A stretch of DNA of 64,000 nucleotides from Nocardioides zhouii. Lineage in GTDB: Bacteria; Actinomycetota; Actinomycetes; Propionibacteriales; Nocardioidaceae. A model generated the notes under the pieces. The model saw only the letters and a program-made list of their open reading frames with translations, was not told the DNA's origin and did not search any database. The position numbers were made by a program, and so were the translations under genes. Shown in pieces: positions 53,898 to 62,977 of this stretch. The stretch spans positions 62,001 to 126,000 of the forward strand of contig NZ_SDWV01000007.1 in the NCBI RefSeq assembly GCF_004137345.1, in the 5' to 3' direction. Position 1 is the first letter of the stretch, and the number at the start of each line of letters is the position of its first letter.

Positions 53898-54311
53898 ATG
53901 TCCCGCCTGCAGCTCGCCCTCAACGTCGACGACCTCGAGGCGTCGATCGCGTTCTACTCCGCACTCTTCGGCGCCGAGCCCCACAAGCTCCGCCCGGGCT
54001 ACGCCAACTTCGCGATCGCCCAGCCGCCGCTCAAGCTCGTGCTGATCGAGAACCCCGGCAAGGGCGGCAGCGTCAACCACCTCGGCGTCGAGGTCGAGGA
54101 CGTGGACACCGTCGACACCGAGCTCACCCGCCTGGCCGCGGCCGGCTTCGCGACGACCGAGGAGCGCGACACCACGTGCTGCTACGCCAAGCAGGACAAG
54201 TTCTGGGTGCAGGGCACGCCCGACGGCGAGCGCTGGGAGGTCTACACGATCACCGACGACCTGACCGACGTGGTGATCGAGGAGTCCCGCGAGCACCTGA
54301 CGGGCCCCTGA
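53898..54311 (+). CDS. ArsI/CadI-type glyoxalase-fold protein
   Basis: A 137-residue vicinal-oxygen-chelate protein. The vicinal Cys pair C94-C95 in ERDTTCCYAKQDKFWVQ is the hallmark of the ArsI (C-As lyase) and CadI groups. Metal ligands fit Q5, H61 (NHLGVEV) and E114 (ERWEVYT). ArsI cleaves trivalent organoarsenicals such as methylarsenite. It is divergent from arsR-aquaporin-arsC, sharing the operator region, which supports an arsenic function. CadI (cadmium-induced, unknown reaction) is the alternative. Confidence 0.83.
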   Translation: MSRLQLALNVDDLEASIAFYSALFGAEPHKLRPGYANFAIAQPPLKLVLIENPGKGGSVNHLGVEVEDVDTVDTELTRLAAAGFATTEERDTTCCYAKQDKFWVQGTPDGERWEVYTITDDLTDVVIEESREHLTGP

Positions 54312-54509
54312 GTCCGGGCTCACACTGCAAAGGATTCACCGGAACACCACCCGTCCCGCTAGTGTTGACGCAGAAGTCGCCCGGCCGGTCTTGCCCCGGG
54401 CGCAGGTCGTCGCTCGAGCAGTGACACCCTTCCTCAGTTCCTTGAGGCACGTACGCCGCAGCACATACAGCGGCTCACGGTGGCGAGACGCCAACCGAAA
54501 GCTACTCAC

Positions 54510-56036
54510 ATGAACTTCGCCGAACTCGGCGTGCCCGCTTCGCTTGCCCAGATCCTGGAGCAGCAGGGCATCACCACTCCCACTCCCATCCAGGCCGCGA
54601 CGCTGCCCGACAGCCTCGCCGGCCGCGACGTCCTCGGCCGTGGCCGCACCGGCTCCGGCAAGACGTACGCCTTCCTCCTTCCGCTGGTCGCCCGCCTCGA
54701 CGCGAGCAAGATGCCGGCCATGCCGCGCAAGCCGCGCGCGCTGATCCTGGCGCCGACCCGCGAGCTCGTCGGCCAGATCCACGCCGCGCTGCAGCCGCTG
54801 GCTCGCGCTGCCGGTCTGTCGTCCGTCGTCATCTACGGCGGCGTCGGCCAGAACCCGCAGACGACCGCGCTCAAGAAGGGCGTCGACATCGTCATCGCCT
54901 GCCCCGGCCGGCTCGAGGACCTCATGGGCCAGGGCTACGCCGACCTGTCCGCCATCGAGGTCACCATCCTCGACGAGGCCGACCACATGGCCGACCTCGG
55001 CTTCCTGCCCGGCGTACGCCGGATCATGGACAAGACGCCCCGTCAGGGCCAGCGGATGCTGTTCTCCGCGACCCTCGACAAGGCGATCGACGTCCTGGTC
55101 AAGCGCTACCTCGACCAGCCGAAGACCCACGAGGCCGACTCGGCCCAGTCGCCGGTCGCGACCATGCACCACCACGTGCTGCACCTCAGCCGCGAGCAGC
55201 GCGTCCCCGTGCTCGTCGACCTGACCAGCGCTCCCGGCCGTACGGTCGTCTTCACCCGCACCAAGCACGGCGCCAAGGCCCTGGCCCGCCAGCTCAACAA
55301 GAGCGGCGTGCCGACCGTTGACCTGCACGGCAACCTGTCGCAGAACGCGCGCACCCGCAACATGGAGGCGTTCCACTCCGGCACCGCCACCACGCTGGTC
55401 GCGACCGACATCGCCGCCCGCGGCATCCATGTCGACGACGTCGCGCTCGTGATCCACGCCGACCCGCCGACCGAGCACAAGGCCTATCTGCACCGCTCCG
55501 GACGTACGGCCCGCGCGGGCAACGAGGGCACCGTCATCACCCTCATGACCGACGAGCAGGTCCGCGACGTGCGCGACCTGACCCGTCTGGCCGGCATCAA
55601 GCCGACCACCACCAAGGTCAGCGGTCCCGGCCACGCGATGCTCGAGCAGCTCGCCCCCGGTGAGCGCAGCACGCCCGGCGGCCTCACGATCGACGTCCCG
55701 ACGTCGACCGGCGGCGGTGGCCGCTCGAACGGCGCCAACGCCCAGCGCAAGCGCGCCCGCAGCACCGGCCAGACCAACGGCCAGTCGCGTCGGGGCAACC
55801 CGACCAGCTACACCAGCGAGACCCCCGGCTCCGGCTCGGGCTCGACCGGTGGCGGCCAGCGTCGTCGCTCCGGCGGCGGCTCGACCGGCGGCGGTCAGGG
55901 CGGTGCCCAGGGTGGCGGCCAGGGCCAGGGCGGTGGCGGCAACCGCCGGCGTCGCTCCGGTGGCGGCGGCCAGTCGGCCGGCACCTCGACCGGCGGTCGC
56001 GCGCACAGCGCGTCGTCGTTCAGCCGCGGTCGCTGA
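54510..56036 (+). CDS. DEAD-box ATP-dependent RNA helicase
   Basis: Unwinds RNA structure. The core has the Q-motif (FAELGVPASLAQILEQQGITTPTPIQ), GRTGSGKT, LAPTREL, ILDEADHMADLGF, FSATLD, ATDIAARGIHVDDV and YLHRSGRTARAG. The C-terminal about 110 residues are a Gly/Arg/Ser-rich tail with GGGQ and RRRSGGG runs, an RNA-binding low-complexity region. I choose ATG 54510 (MNFAELGV); GTG 54480 is possible. An about 198-base gap precedes it, long enough for a cold-shock-type leader, though no conserved structure is visible. Confidence 0.92.
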   Translation: MNFAELGVPASLAQILEQQGITTPTPIQAATLPDSLAGRDVLGRGRTGSGKTYAFLLPLVARLDASKMPAMPRKPRALILAPTRELVGQIHAALQPLARAAGLSSVVIYGGVGQNPQTTALKKGVDIVIACPGRLEDLMGQGYADLSAIEVTILDEADHMADLGFLPGVRRIMDKTPRQGQRMLFSATLDKAIDVLVKRYLDQPKTHEADSAQSPVATMHHHVLHLSREQRVPVLVDLTSAPGRTVVFTRTKHGAKALARQLNKSGVPTVDLHGNLSQNARTRNMEAFHSGTATTLVATDIAARGIHVDDVALVIHADPPTEHKAYLHRSGRTARAGNEGTVITLMTDEQVRDVRDLTRLAGIKPTTTKVSGPGHAMLEQLAPGERSTPGGLTIDVPTSTGGGGRSNGANAQRKRARSTGQTNGQSRRGNPTSYTSETPGSGSGSTGGGQRRRSGGGSTGGGQGGAQGGGQGQGGGGNRRRRSGGGGQSAGTSTGGRAHSASSFSRGR

Positions 56037-56044
56037 CACTTCTC

Positions 56045-56096
56045 GAACGAGTCCTTGCCCTTGAGTCTCCTGGAGACTCAAGGGCAAGTCTCGTTC
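56045..56096 (+). terminator. Large hairpin after the DEAD-box gene
   Basis: Arms CTTGCCCTTGAGTCTCC (56054-56070) and GGAGACTCAAGGGCAAG (56072-56088) are perfect over 17 bp, with an outer GAACGAG/CTCGTTC extension (56045-56051, 56090-56096). It begins 8 bases after the helicase stop. The rest of the gap to 56162 holds the ribosome site GAAGGAG of the next gene. Confidence 0.8.
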
Positions 56097-56162
56097 CAGG
56101 GCTGCCGTCGGAATGCCTCGCGATCCTCGGTGGTTCACCCTTCAACCACCTGAAGGAGCGCC

Positions 56163-57239
56163 ATGACTGACCTCGACGGCACGTTCGACCACACCGTGCT
56201 CGGCACCCGCGAGCACCCCTCGCTCGGCCTCGACACGTTCGGCGACGCGCCCCTCGACGGGGCCCCGGGCAACCACGCGGCGACGCTGCGCGAGGTGGTC
56301 GCCGAGGCCGTCCTGGCCGACCGCGTCGGCATCGACTACATCGGGCTCGGTGAGCACCACCGCGCCGACTACGCGATCTCCGCGCCCGACATCGTGCTCG
56401 CCGCGATCGCCGGGCAGACCGAGCGCATCCGTCTCGGCACGGGTGTCACCGTCCTCTCCTCCGACGACCCGATCAGGGTGTACGAGCGGTTCGCGACGCT
56501 CGACGCGGTGAGCAACGGCCGCGCCGAGGTGCAGCTGGGCCGCGGCTCGTTCATCGAGTCGTTCGGCCTGTTCGGCCTCGACCTCGGCGACTACGACCGG
56601 CTCTTCGAGGAGAAGCTCGACCTCTTCGCCGCGCTCCAGCACGAGCAGCCGGTCTCGTGGGAGGGCAGCATCCGTACGCCTCTCGTCGACCAGCCGGTCT
56701 ACCCGACCACGACCGCCGGCAAGCTGCCCGCCTGGATCGGCGTCGGCGGGACGCCGCAGTCGGTTGTCCGCGCGGCCCGCTACGGCATGCCGCTGATGCT
56801 TGCCGTGATCGGCGGATCGCCCTCGGCGTTCGTCCCGTTCGCCGAGCTCTACCGCGAGGCGCTGGGCCAGCTCGACCTGCCCGAGCTGCCCATCGGCATG
56901 CACTCACCGGGGCACATCGCGGCCACCGACGAGGAGGCGCGCGAGCAGCTCTTCCCGCACCAGGCCGAGCTCGTCACCCGCATCGGCCGCGAGCGCGGCT
57001 GGGGTCCGTACAGCCGGATCGCCTTCGAGCAGAGCGCAGCCCCGCAGGGGGCGCTGTTCGTCGGCTCGCCCGAGACCGTCGCCCAGAAGATCGCGTGGGC
57101 GGCGCGCACGCTCGGCCTCTCGAGGTTCCAGCTGAAGTACTCCGTGGGTGCGCTCCCGCACGACCAGCGGCTGGAGTCGATCCGGCTCTACGGCGAGGAA
57201 GTCATCCCGCGCGTCCGTGAGCTCATGGCCGCCTCCTAG
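56163..57239 (+). CDS. LLM-class flavin-dependent oxidoreductase
   Basis: A 358-residue luciferase-like TIM-barrel enzyme using FMN or F420. GIDYIGLGEHHRADYAISAPDIVLAAIA and TERIRLGTGVTVLSSDDPIRVYERFATLDAVSNGRAEVQLGRGSF are the core signature, and FVGSPETVAQKIAW the C-terminal block. Good GAAGGAG site before ATG 56163. The next gene starts 10 bases after its stop. Substrate cannot be inferred. Confidence 0.88.
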   Translation: MTDLDGTFDHTVLGTREHPSLGLDTFGDAPLDGAPGNHAATLREVVAEAVLADRVGIDYIGLGEHHRADYAISAPDIVLAAIAGQTERIRLGTGVTVLSSDDPIRVYERFATLDAVSNGRAEVQLGRGSFIESFGLFGLDLGDYDRLFEEKLDLFAALQHEQPVSWEGSIRTPLVDQPVYPTTTAGKLPAWIGVGGTPQSVVRAARYGMPLMLAVIGGSPSAFVPFAELYREALGQLDLPELPIGMHSPGHIAATDEEAREQLFPHQAELVTRIGRERGWGPYSRIAFEQSAAPQGALFVGSPETVAQKIAWAARTLGLSRFQLKYSVGALPHDQRLESIRLYGEEVIPRVRELMAAS

Positions 57240-57249
57240 GCTTGGTGAC

Positions 57250-57939
57250 ATGCGCACCTTCATCCAGCGATCGCTGTGGGACGTCGTCCCGCGCGACCAG
57301 CGCGACAGCGACGCCGCCTTCCGGCGCCGCCAGGTCGTTGCCGCGATCGTGGTGCTCGTCGGAGCCGGCGTCCTGGGCTGGTCGCTGCGCCTCGAGCCGG
57401 GCGGCAACACCTTCTACGTCGCTGCGATCGTGCTGGCCGGGGTCTGGGCGGCAGGCGCGTTCCTGTCCGGTCGTCTCCACCTCGGTCGGATGGCCCGCAG
57501 CAACGAGGTCTTCGTCCGCCCGATCCTGGCGCCGATCATGCTCGGGCTGCTGCTGGTCGGGGTCTTCGTCCTCGGCGCGCTCGTCGTGCGCGAGATCCCA
57601 CCGCTGGCGACGTACGTCAGCTCCGTCCTGGAGTACGCCGACGAGGGCTCGCTGACCCTGCTCGCGATCATCACGTTCTTCAACGGCATCGCCGAGGAGC
57701 TGTTCTTCCGGGGCGCGATGTACGCCGCGATCCCGAAGCACCCGGTCTTCTGGACGACCCTCGCCTACGTCGTCGCGACGCTCGCCACCGGCAACGTGAT
57801 GCTGGCCTTCGCGGCCATCCTGCTCGGCGTGGTCTGCGGCCTCGAGCGCAGGGCCAGCGGCGGCATCCTCGCGCCGATCCTGACCCACATCACGTGGTCG
57901 CTGTCGATGCTCTTCCTGCTACCGCTTCTCTTTGCCTAG
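57250..57939 (+). CDS. CPBP-family intramembrane metalloprotease
   Basis: A 229-residue membrane protein with about six helices. The glutamate pair E149-E150 in AEELFFRG (EExxxR) and the late THITWSLS (H-x-x-W) are the catalytic motifs of CAAX protease and bacteriocin-processing (ABI/CPBP) proteins. It may follow the LLM gene in one transcript. Its 3' end overlaps the convergent SDR gene by 21 bases. Confidence 0.86.
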   Translation: MRTFIQRSLWDVVPRDQRDSDAAFRRRQVVAAIVVLVGAGVLGWSLRLEPGGNTFYVAAIVLAGVWAAGAFLSGRLHLGRMARSNEVFVRPILAPIMLGLLLVGVFVLGALVVREIPPLATYVSSVLEYADEGSLTLLAIITFFNGIAEELFFRGAMYAAIPKHPVFWTTLAYVVATLATGNVMLAFAAILLGVVCGLERRASGGILAPILTHITWSLSMLFLLPLLFA

Positions 57940-58827
57940 GGCCGCCGCCCGCTCGGCCAGCGCACGGCGTACGGCCTCCTCGTAGGTCTGCGGCTCGCCC
58001 GGCACGACCTCGCGGATCGAGGTGTCTCGGACCACGACCTCGGTGGACATCGAGTCGATGAGGTTGCGCCCGGTGGTGACGTCGACGTCGGTGACCAGCG
58101 CGAGCCAGCGCGACGAGAGGCCGGGCGTGAGGAGCGGGACGACGACGATCGGGAGCTTGCGGCCGTTCATCGCGAGCGCGACGCCCTGCAGCATCTCGCG
58201 GTAGGTCAGGGTGTCCGGGCCGCCGATCTCGAAGACCCGGTCCAGCGCCTCGTCCTGGCCGACCACGCCGGCGAGGTAGCGGACCACGTCGTCGATCGAG
58301 ATCGGCTGGGTGCGGGTGCCGACCCACTTGGGCACGACCATCGCGGGCAGGTTCTTGACCAGCTGGCGGGTGAGCTCCCACGAGATGCCGCCGTGGCCGA
58401 CCACGATCGCGGCGCGCAGCACGGTGACCGGCACGCCGTCGGTGCCGAGCAGCCCCTCGACCTCGCGGCGCGAGCGCAGGTGGGCCGAGAGCTCCTGGCC
58501 CTCGTCGCCGAGCCCGCCCATGTAGACGATCTGGCTGAGCCCGGCCGCCTTCGCTGCGGCGCTGAAGTTGCGCGCCGCCTGCGCGTCCTTGCGCTCGAAG
58601 TCGGGGTCGTCGAGCGAGTGCACGAGGTAGATCGCGACATCCACGCCGTCGAGCGCCGGCCGCAGCGAGTCGGCGTCCATCACGTCCGCGCCGACCGGCT
58701 CACCCGGGCCGTCGTACGTCTCCGGGTGCCGCGTCATCGCGCGTACGTCGTGCCCGGCGTCGATCAGTGCAGGGACGAGGCGGCGGCCGATGAAGCCTGT
58801 CGCGCCGGTGACGAGGACGGTGGTCAT
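57919..58827 (-). CDS. NmrA-like NAD(P)-binding SDR protein
   Basis: A 302-residue atypical short-chain dehydrogenase. VLVTGATGFIGRRLVPALIDAG is the dinucleotide fold, DVAIYLVHSL and IVYMGGLGDEGQELSAHLRSR the central region; the usual YxxxK pair is degenerate, as in NmrA/NDUFA9-like members. Its job may be redox sensing or an epimerase-like reaction. It lies 35 bases upstream of the antiporter gene on the same strand. Confidence 0.82.
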   Translation of the reverse strand: MTTVLVTGATGFIGRRLVPALIDAGHDVRAMTRHPETYDGPGEPVGADVMDADSLRPALDGVDVAIYLVHSLDDPDFERKDAQAARNFSAAAKAAGLSQIVYMGGLGDEGQELSAHLRSRREVEGLLGTDGVPVTVLRAAIVVGHGGISWELTRQLVKNLPAMVVPKWVGTRTQPISIDDVVRYLAGVVGQDEALDRVFEIGGPDTLTYREMLQGVALAMNGRKLPIVVVPLLTPGLSSRWLALVTDVDVTTGRNLIDSMSTEVVVRDTSIREVVPGEPQTYEEAVRRALAERAAALGKEKR

Positions 58828-58862
58828 GGGTCCATGCTGTCAGCCGCGCCCAGCGGGCTGCC

Positions 58863-60188
58863 TCATCCTGCGGGGGAAGTCCGTCCGCGACGGGCGTCGA
58901 GCCGCGCCATCGCCGGTGTCGCGGTGATGCCGTGGAGCAGCACCGACACGATCACGGTGAAGGCCACCGTCGACCACAGCCACGACTCGTCGGCCAGCTG
59001 CTCGTGGCTCGCGGCGTACGCGAGGTAGAACAGCGACCCGACGCCGCGGACCCCGAAGAACGCGACCGCCATCATCTCGCCGCGGTCGAGTCCGCCCTCG
59101 CTCCGCTCGTCGCGGGGGAGCACGGCCAGCGCGACCCAGCCGGCCAGCGGGCGTACGACGAGCACGAGGGCGAGCGCGACGACGACGCCGCGCCAGTCGA
59201 GGTGCTCGAGCAGGCCCTGGGTCATCGCCATGCCCAGCACCAGCAGGACGAGGAGCGTCATCAGTCGCTCGAGGCGCTCGACGACGGCGTGCATCGCGCG
59301 CTGGTAGGAGTGGCCCCGCTCGGACGCGCGGAGCCGCATCGCGCAGGCGAAGACCGCGAGGAAGCCGTAGCCGCCGACCAGCTCCGCGGCGCCGTACGAC
59401 GCCAGCAGCGCCGCGAGCGCCAGGAGCGGCTCGCCGTGGTCGGCCAGCCGCAGGTTGTCGCTGCGGGAGTGGAAGGCCTGCCGACCGAGCAACCAGCCCA
59501 CGCCGAGCCCGACGGCGACGCCGAGCGCGATCTTGCCCAGGACGTACCACCCGACCCAGGCGCCGGCGTCCAGCGCCGTGAAGCCGCCCGCCAGGAGCAG
59601 GAGCGCGAGGTGGACGAACGGGAAGGCGAGGCCGTCGTTGAGGCCGGCCTCGGCCGTCAGCGAGAACCGGATGTCGTCGTCCTCCTGCTGCCGGTCCTCC
59701 TCGCCGTCGGGATCGTCGACGTCGTCGGTCAGCGGCTCGCCGACCTGGACGTCGGAGGCGAGCACGGGGTCGGTCGGGGCGAGGACGGCGCCCAGCAGCA
59801 GCGCGACAGCCGGCGCGAGACCGGCCACCCACCACCCGATGACCGTGACGCCGAGGATCGTGAGTGGCATCGCGACCAGCAGCAGCCGCCACACCGGCGA
59901 CCACGCGCGCCAGCAGGCCCACCTCCGGAGGTCGAGGGGTCGGTCGATGGCGAGGCCGACGCCCATCAGCGAGACGAGCACGGTGAACTCGGTGACGTGC
60001 GTGATCAGGTCGCGGTGGTCCTGCGGCTCCATGCTGACGTCGCCGGCGAGGGGGAGCAGCCCCATCGCCATGCCCACCGCGACCAGCACCATCGGCGGCG
60101 ACAGCGCGATGCGTCGCGTCGCCTGCGGCAGGACGATCGCGAGCAGGAGGGACAGACCGAGCAGGAAGTAGACCGCGGCTGCAGTCAT
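58863..60188 (-). CDS. Na+/H+ antiporter, CPA1/NhaP-type
   Basis: A 441-residue membrane protein with about twelve helices beginning AAAVYFLLGLSLLLAIVLP. GAVLAPTDPVLASDVQVG and TAEAGLNDGLAFPFV are the paired CPA1 ion-binding motifs (TDP and ND). A short acidic cytosolic loop (DDVDDPDGEEDRQQEDDD) is inserted between them. ATG 60188 precedes a typical first helix; longer frame is not protein-like. It leads a two-gene minus-strand unit with the SDR gene. Confidence 0.88.
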   Translation of the reverse strand: MTAAAVYFLLGLSLLLAIVLPQATRRIALSPPMVLVAVGMAMGLLPLAGDVSMEPQDHRDLITHVTEFTVLVSLMGVGLAIDRPLDLRRWACWRAWSPVWRLLLVAMPLTILGVTVIGWWVAGLAPAVALLLGAVLAPTDPVLASDVQVGEPLTDDVDDPDGEEDRQQEDDDIRFSLTAEAGLNDGLAFPFVHLALLLLAGGFTALDAGAWVGWYVLGKIALGVAVGLGVGWLLGRQAFHSRSDNLRLADHGEPLLALAALLASYGAAELVGGYGFLAVFACAMRLRASERGHSYQRAMHAVVERLERLMTLLVLLVLGMAMTQGLLEHLDWRGVVVALALVLVVRPLAGWVALAVLPRDERSEGGLDRGEMMAVAFFGVRGVGSLFYLAYAASHEQLADESWLWSTVAFTVIVSVLLHGITATPAMARLDARRGRTSPAG

Positions 60189-60329
60189 CGGGCCCGCGGG
60201 GCAGGGGTCTGGGCGTCGGGCACGCGCCCACTCTCGCAGCGCACGGAGGCTGCTGTCGTCCGGTGACCACCCGGATGGGCGCGGTCGCGCCTGTCGCGTC
60301 GATCCGGGCCCGACCCCGATGATGAGTCT

Positions 60330-61013
60330 GTGCACTCGCCGCGACCTCCGACCGCGGTCCTGCTCGTCGCCGCGGCGGTGCTGCAGCTCCTCGGCCAGCT
60401 GCTCCTCCGGCTCCCGTCGGCGCACGCGCCCGGTGCGGACGAAGCCTCTGGCGCGTGGGTCGTCGCCCACGTCGTCCTCGTGCTGGCCGCGCTCTCCCTG
60501 CTGGCCGCCATGGTCCTCGTCGCCCGGGTGGTCGGGTCCGGCCCGCTCACCTGGCTGGGCCTCTGCCTGGCCGCCGTCGGCCAGGCGCTGACGCTCGCGG
60601 TGCTCGGCATCGACCTCGGGCTGGGGTCCGCGCCGGTCGACGTGATCCGCGCGCTGGACACGTGGGACTTCCTCGCGGTCGCGGGTGCCGTGGTGCTGCT
60701 GCTCGAGCTCCGCCGGCGTGGGCGAGTCGGGCCGGGCGTCGAGCCGGCACTCATCGCGCTGGCCGTTCCGTCCATCGAGGGGCTGGTCCTTGTCGCAGCG
60801 GTGGCCGTCGTCCTGGGGTTCGGTGCGCTCGCGGTCGACCTCGTCCGCGGGCGCGGGCGCAGGCACCGGGCGTACGCGTGGCCGCCCGTCGTGACCGTCG
60901 TCGCGTACGCCGTGGCAGGGTCGGTGAGCTGGCAGCGTGCGGCGCTCGCCGTCGTCGTGCTCGTGTGGACCGTGGTGGCCCTCAGGTCGCAGCGCCCGGC
61001 GGCCGAGGTCTAG
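60330..61013 (+). CDS. Hypothetical multi-pass membrane protein
   Basis: A 227-residue protein with about seven hydrophobic segments (TAVLLVAAAVLQLLGQLLL; VVAHVVLVLAALSLLAAMVLV; LTWLGLCLAAVGQALTLAVLG; FLAVAGAVVLLLEL; LVLVAAVAVVLGFGAL; VVTVVAYAVAG; ALAVVVLVWTVVAL). No family recognised. It starts at GTG 60330, 141 bases from the divergent antiporter. Its stop and that of the convergent merR share one CTAG palindrome at 61010-61013. Confidence 0.6.
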   Translation: MHSPRPPTAVLLVAAAVLQLLGQLLLRLPSAHAPGADEASGAWVVAHVVLVLAALSLLAAMVLVARVVGSGPLTWLGLCLAAVGQALTLAVLGIDLGLGSAPVDVIRALDTWDFLAVAGAVVLLLELRRRGRVGPGVEPALIALAVPSIEGLVLVAAVAVVLGFGALAVDLVRGRGRRHRAYAWPPVVTVVAYAVAGSVSWQRAALAVVVLVWTVVALRSQRPAAEV

Positions 61014-61624
61014 CGGGGGCGCTTCCCGTCGTACGTCGCCTGGCTCTCGTCGATCGCCTGCTCGTAGGCCGTCACGAGACCGGCGATGGTGAGCGGCTTG
61101 AGCCGGTGGATGAACTCACGCAGCTGCTCGGCGGTGTAGCCGGCCTCGCGGAACTGCGGCCACACCATCGCGCGGACGATCTCCGACAGTTCCTCGGCGA
61201 CCTGGCGCCCGTGCTCGGCGTACACCTCGATGACGGCCTGCGCCGCCTCGGGCGAGATGCCCATGCCGGAGAGGCCGCCGGGGACGTCGACGTCGCGGTC
61301 GCCGGTGATCGGCGCCAGCAGCGAGAGGTGCCGCGCGATGTCGGACGGCGTCGCCGAGTCCGGGATGCGCTCGACGTACTTCTCGATCGCGGAGAGCGTG
61401 AAGCCGTGGCCCTGGAGCTCGCGCACGAGCTCGAGGCGGGCGACGTGGTCGGGGCCGTAGTAGCCCGACCGACCGCGGCGTACGGGCGGGGGGACCAGGC
61501 CGCGCGAGGCGTAGAAGCGCACGTTGCGCGCGCTGACGCCCGTACGCTCCGTCAGCTCGTCGAGCGTGAGCAGCTCGGCCTCCACCTCGACCTCCACTGG
61601 TCCCTCCTCCGTGACGCCCGACAC
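61010..61624 (-). CDS. MerR-family regulator of beta-oxidation genes
   Basis: A 204-residue MerR protein. The HTH and wing [46 protein letters not shown] cover about residues 19-63; the effector domain lacks Cys pairs, so it likely senses an organic ligand such as an acyl-CoA. GTG 61624 faces the thiolase start across 41 bases that contain a perfect TGTGACA-N7-TGTCACA dyad. Probably controls fadA-fadB and itself. Confidence 0.85.
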   Translation of the reverse strand: MSGVTEEGPVEVEVEAELLTLDELTERTGVSARNVRFYASRGLVPPPVRRGRSGYYGPDHVARLELVRELQGHGFTLSAIEKYVERIPDSATPSDIARHLSLLAPITGDRDVDVPGGLSGMGISPEAAQAVIEVYAEHGRQVAEELSEIVRAMVWPQFREAGYTAEQLREFIHRLKPLTIAGLVTAYEQAIDESQATYDGKRPR

Positions 61625-61635
61625 ACCTGTTGGAC

Positions 61636-61656
61636 TGTGACAGTAATGGTGTCACA
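61636..61656. promoter_or_regulatory. MerR operator within the fadA promoter
   Basis: TGTGACA (61636-61642) and TGTCACA (61650-61656) are perfect 7-bp inverted arms with a 7-bp spacer. A promoter TTGGAC (61630-61635) / CACAAT (61653-61658) with 17-bp spacing straddles it. The predicted transcription start falls at or beside the A of ATG 61666, implying a leaderless fadA mRNA; no Shine-Dalgarno is present. Confidence 0.65.
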
Positions 61657-61665
61657 ATCGCTGGC

Positions 61666-62877
61666 ATGGCAGAAGCATTCGTCTACGACCACATCCGGAC
61701 TCCTCGTGGCCGCGGCAAGGCCGTCGGCTCGCTGCACGAGGTCAAGCCGGTCGACCTGGTCGTCGGACTCCTCGACGAGCTCAAGACCCGCAACCCCACG
61801 CTCGACACCGGCCGCGTCGACGACGTCGTGCTCGGCGTTGTGACCCCCATCGGCGACCAGGGCGGCGACATCGCCAAGACCGCGGCCCTCAAGGCCGGCT
61901 ACCCCGAGACCGTCGCTGGCGTGCAGCTCAACCGGTTCTGCGCCTCCGGCCTCGAGGCCGTCAACCAGGCGGCGCAGCGCGTGCGCTCGGGCTTCGAGGA
62001 CCTCATCATCGCCGGTGGCGTCGAGTCGATGAGCCGCGTGCAGATGGGCAGCGACGGCGGCGCCTGGGCGATGGACCCGGCCACCGCGCTGCAGACCGGC
62101 TTCGTGCCGCAGGGCATCGGCGCCGACCTGATCGCCACGATCGAGGGCTGGAACCGCGAGGACGTCGACGCGTACGCCGCCGAGTCCCACCACCGCGCCG
62201 CGAAGGCGTGGGCCAACGGCTACTTCGACGGAGCCGTCATCCCGGTCAAGGACCTCAGCGGCGTGACCGTGCTCGACCGCGACGAGACCGTTCGACCCGA
62301 CACCTCGGTCGAGGGCCTCGCCGGCCTCAAGCCCTCGTTCGCCGGGATCGGCAAGGACGCCGGCTTCGACGACGTCGCGCTGGAGAAGTACCACTGGATC
62401 CCCGCGATCGACCACGTCCACCACGCCGGCAACTCCTCGGGCATCGTCGACGGCGCTGCCGTGATGGCGATCGGCACCGAGGAGGTCGGCACGTCGCTGG
62501 GGCTGACCCCGCGGGCCCGGATCATCTCGACCGCCGTGTCGGGCGCCGACCCCACGATCATGCTCACCGGCCCGGCCCCCGCCGCGCGCAAGGCCCTCGC
62601 CCGCGCCGGCCTCGAGGTCGAGGACATCGACCTCTTCGAGATCAACGAGGCCTTCGCCGCCGTCGCCATGCGCTTCATGCGCGACCTCGGCATCAGCCAC
62701 GAGATCACCAACGTCAACGGCGGCGCGATCGCGATGGGCCACCCCCTCGGCGCCACCGGCGCGATGATCCTCGGCACCCTCGTCGACGAGCTCGCCCGCC
62801 GCGACCTCAAGCGCGGCCTCGCCACGCTCTGCGTCGGCGGCGGCATGGGGATTGCGACGATCGTCGAGCTCGTCTGA
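61666..62877 (+). CDS. fadA: Acetyl-CoA C-acyltransferase (thiolase)
   Basis: Cleaves 3-ketoacyl-CoA in the last step of beta-oxidation. The 403-residue thiolase has the nucleophile C92 in [28 protein letters not shown] with the catalytic His, and the second Cys in CVGGGMG. ATG 61666 has no ribosome site and fits leaderless translation. It pairs with the multifunctional enzyme downstream; a palindromic repeat sits in the 100-base gap between them. Divergent MerR gene probably regulates it. Confidence 0.93.
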   Translation: MAEAFVYDHIRTPRGRGKAVGSLHEVKPVDLVVGLLDELKTRNPTLDTGRVDDVVLGVVTPIGDQGGDIAKTAALKAGYPETVAGVQLNRFCASGLEAVNQAAQRVRSGFEDLIIAGGVESMSRVQMGSDGGAWAMDPATALQTGFVPQGIGADLIATIEGWNREDVDAYAAESHHRAAKAWANGYFDGAVIPVKDLSGVTVLDRDETVRPDTSVEGLAGLKPSFAGIGKDAGFDDVALEKYHWIPAIDHVHHAGNSSGIVDGAAVMAIGTEEVGTSLGLTPRARIISTAVSGADPTIMLTGPAPAARKALARAGLEVEDIDLFEINEAFAAVAMRFMRDLGISHEITNVNGGAIAMGHPLGATGAMILGTLVDELARRDLKRGLATLCVGGGMGIATIVELV

Positions 62878-62890
62878 CCTTCCTCTCGGC

Positions 62891-62967
62891 CCGGGGTAGT
62901 CCAGTGAGAATTGGCTGCCCCGGAGCCGCGAGCACGACCACTTGCCACTGGACTACCCCGGCAGACA
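62891..62967. repeat. Intergenic palindromic repeat, family B copy 2
   Basis: Perfect 16-bp arms CCGGGGTAGTCCAGTG (62891-62906) and CACTGGACTACCCCGG (62946-62961), followed by CAGACAG, as in copy 1 at 5421. The internal GGCTGC is also shared. Here it lies inside the fadA-fadB transcript, 13 bases past the fadA stop and 10 before the fadB start, so it may cause partial termination or protect the upstream mRNA. Confidence 0.85.
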
Positions 62968-62977
62968 GGACCTCCGC

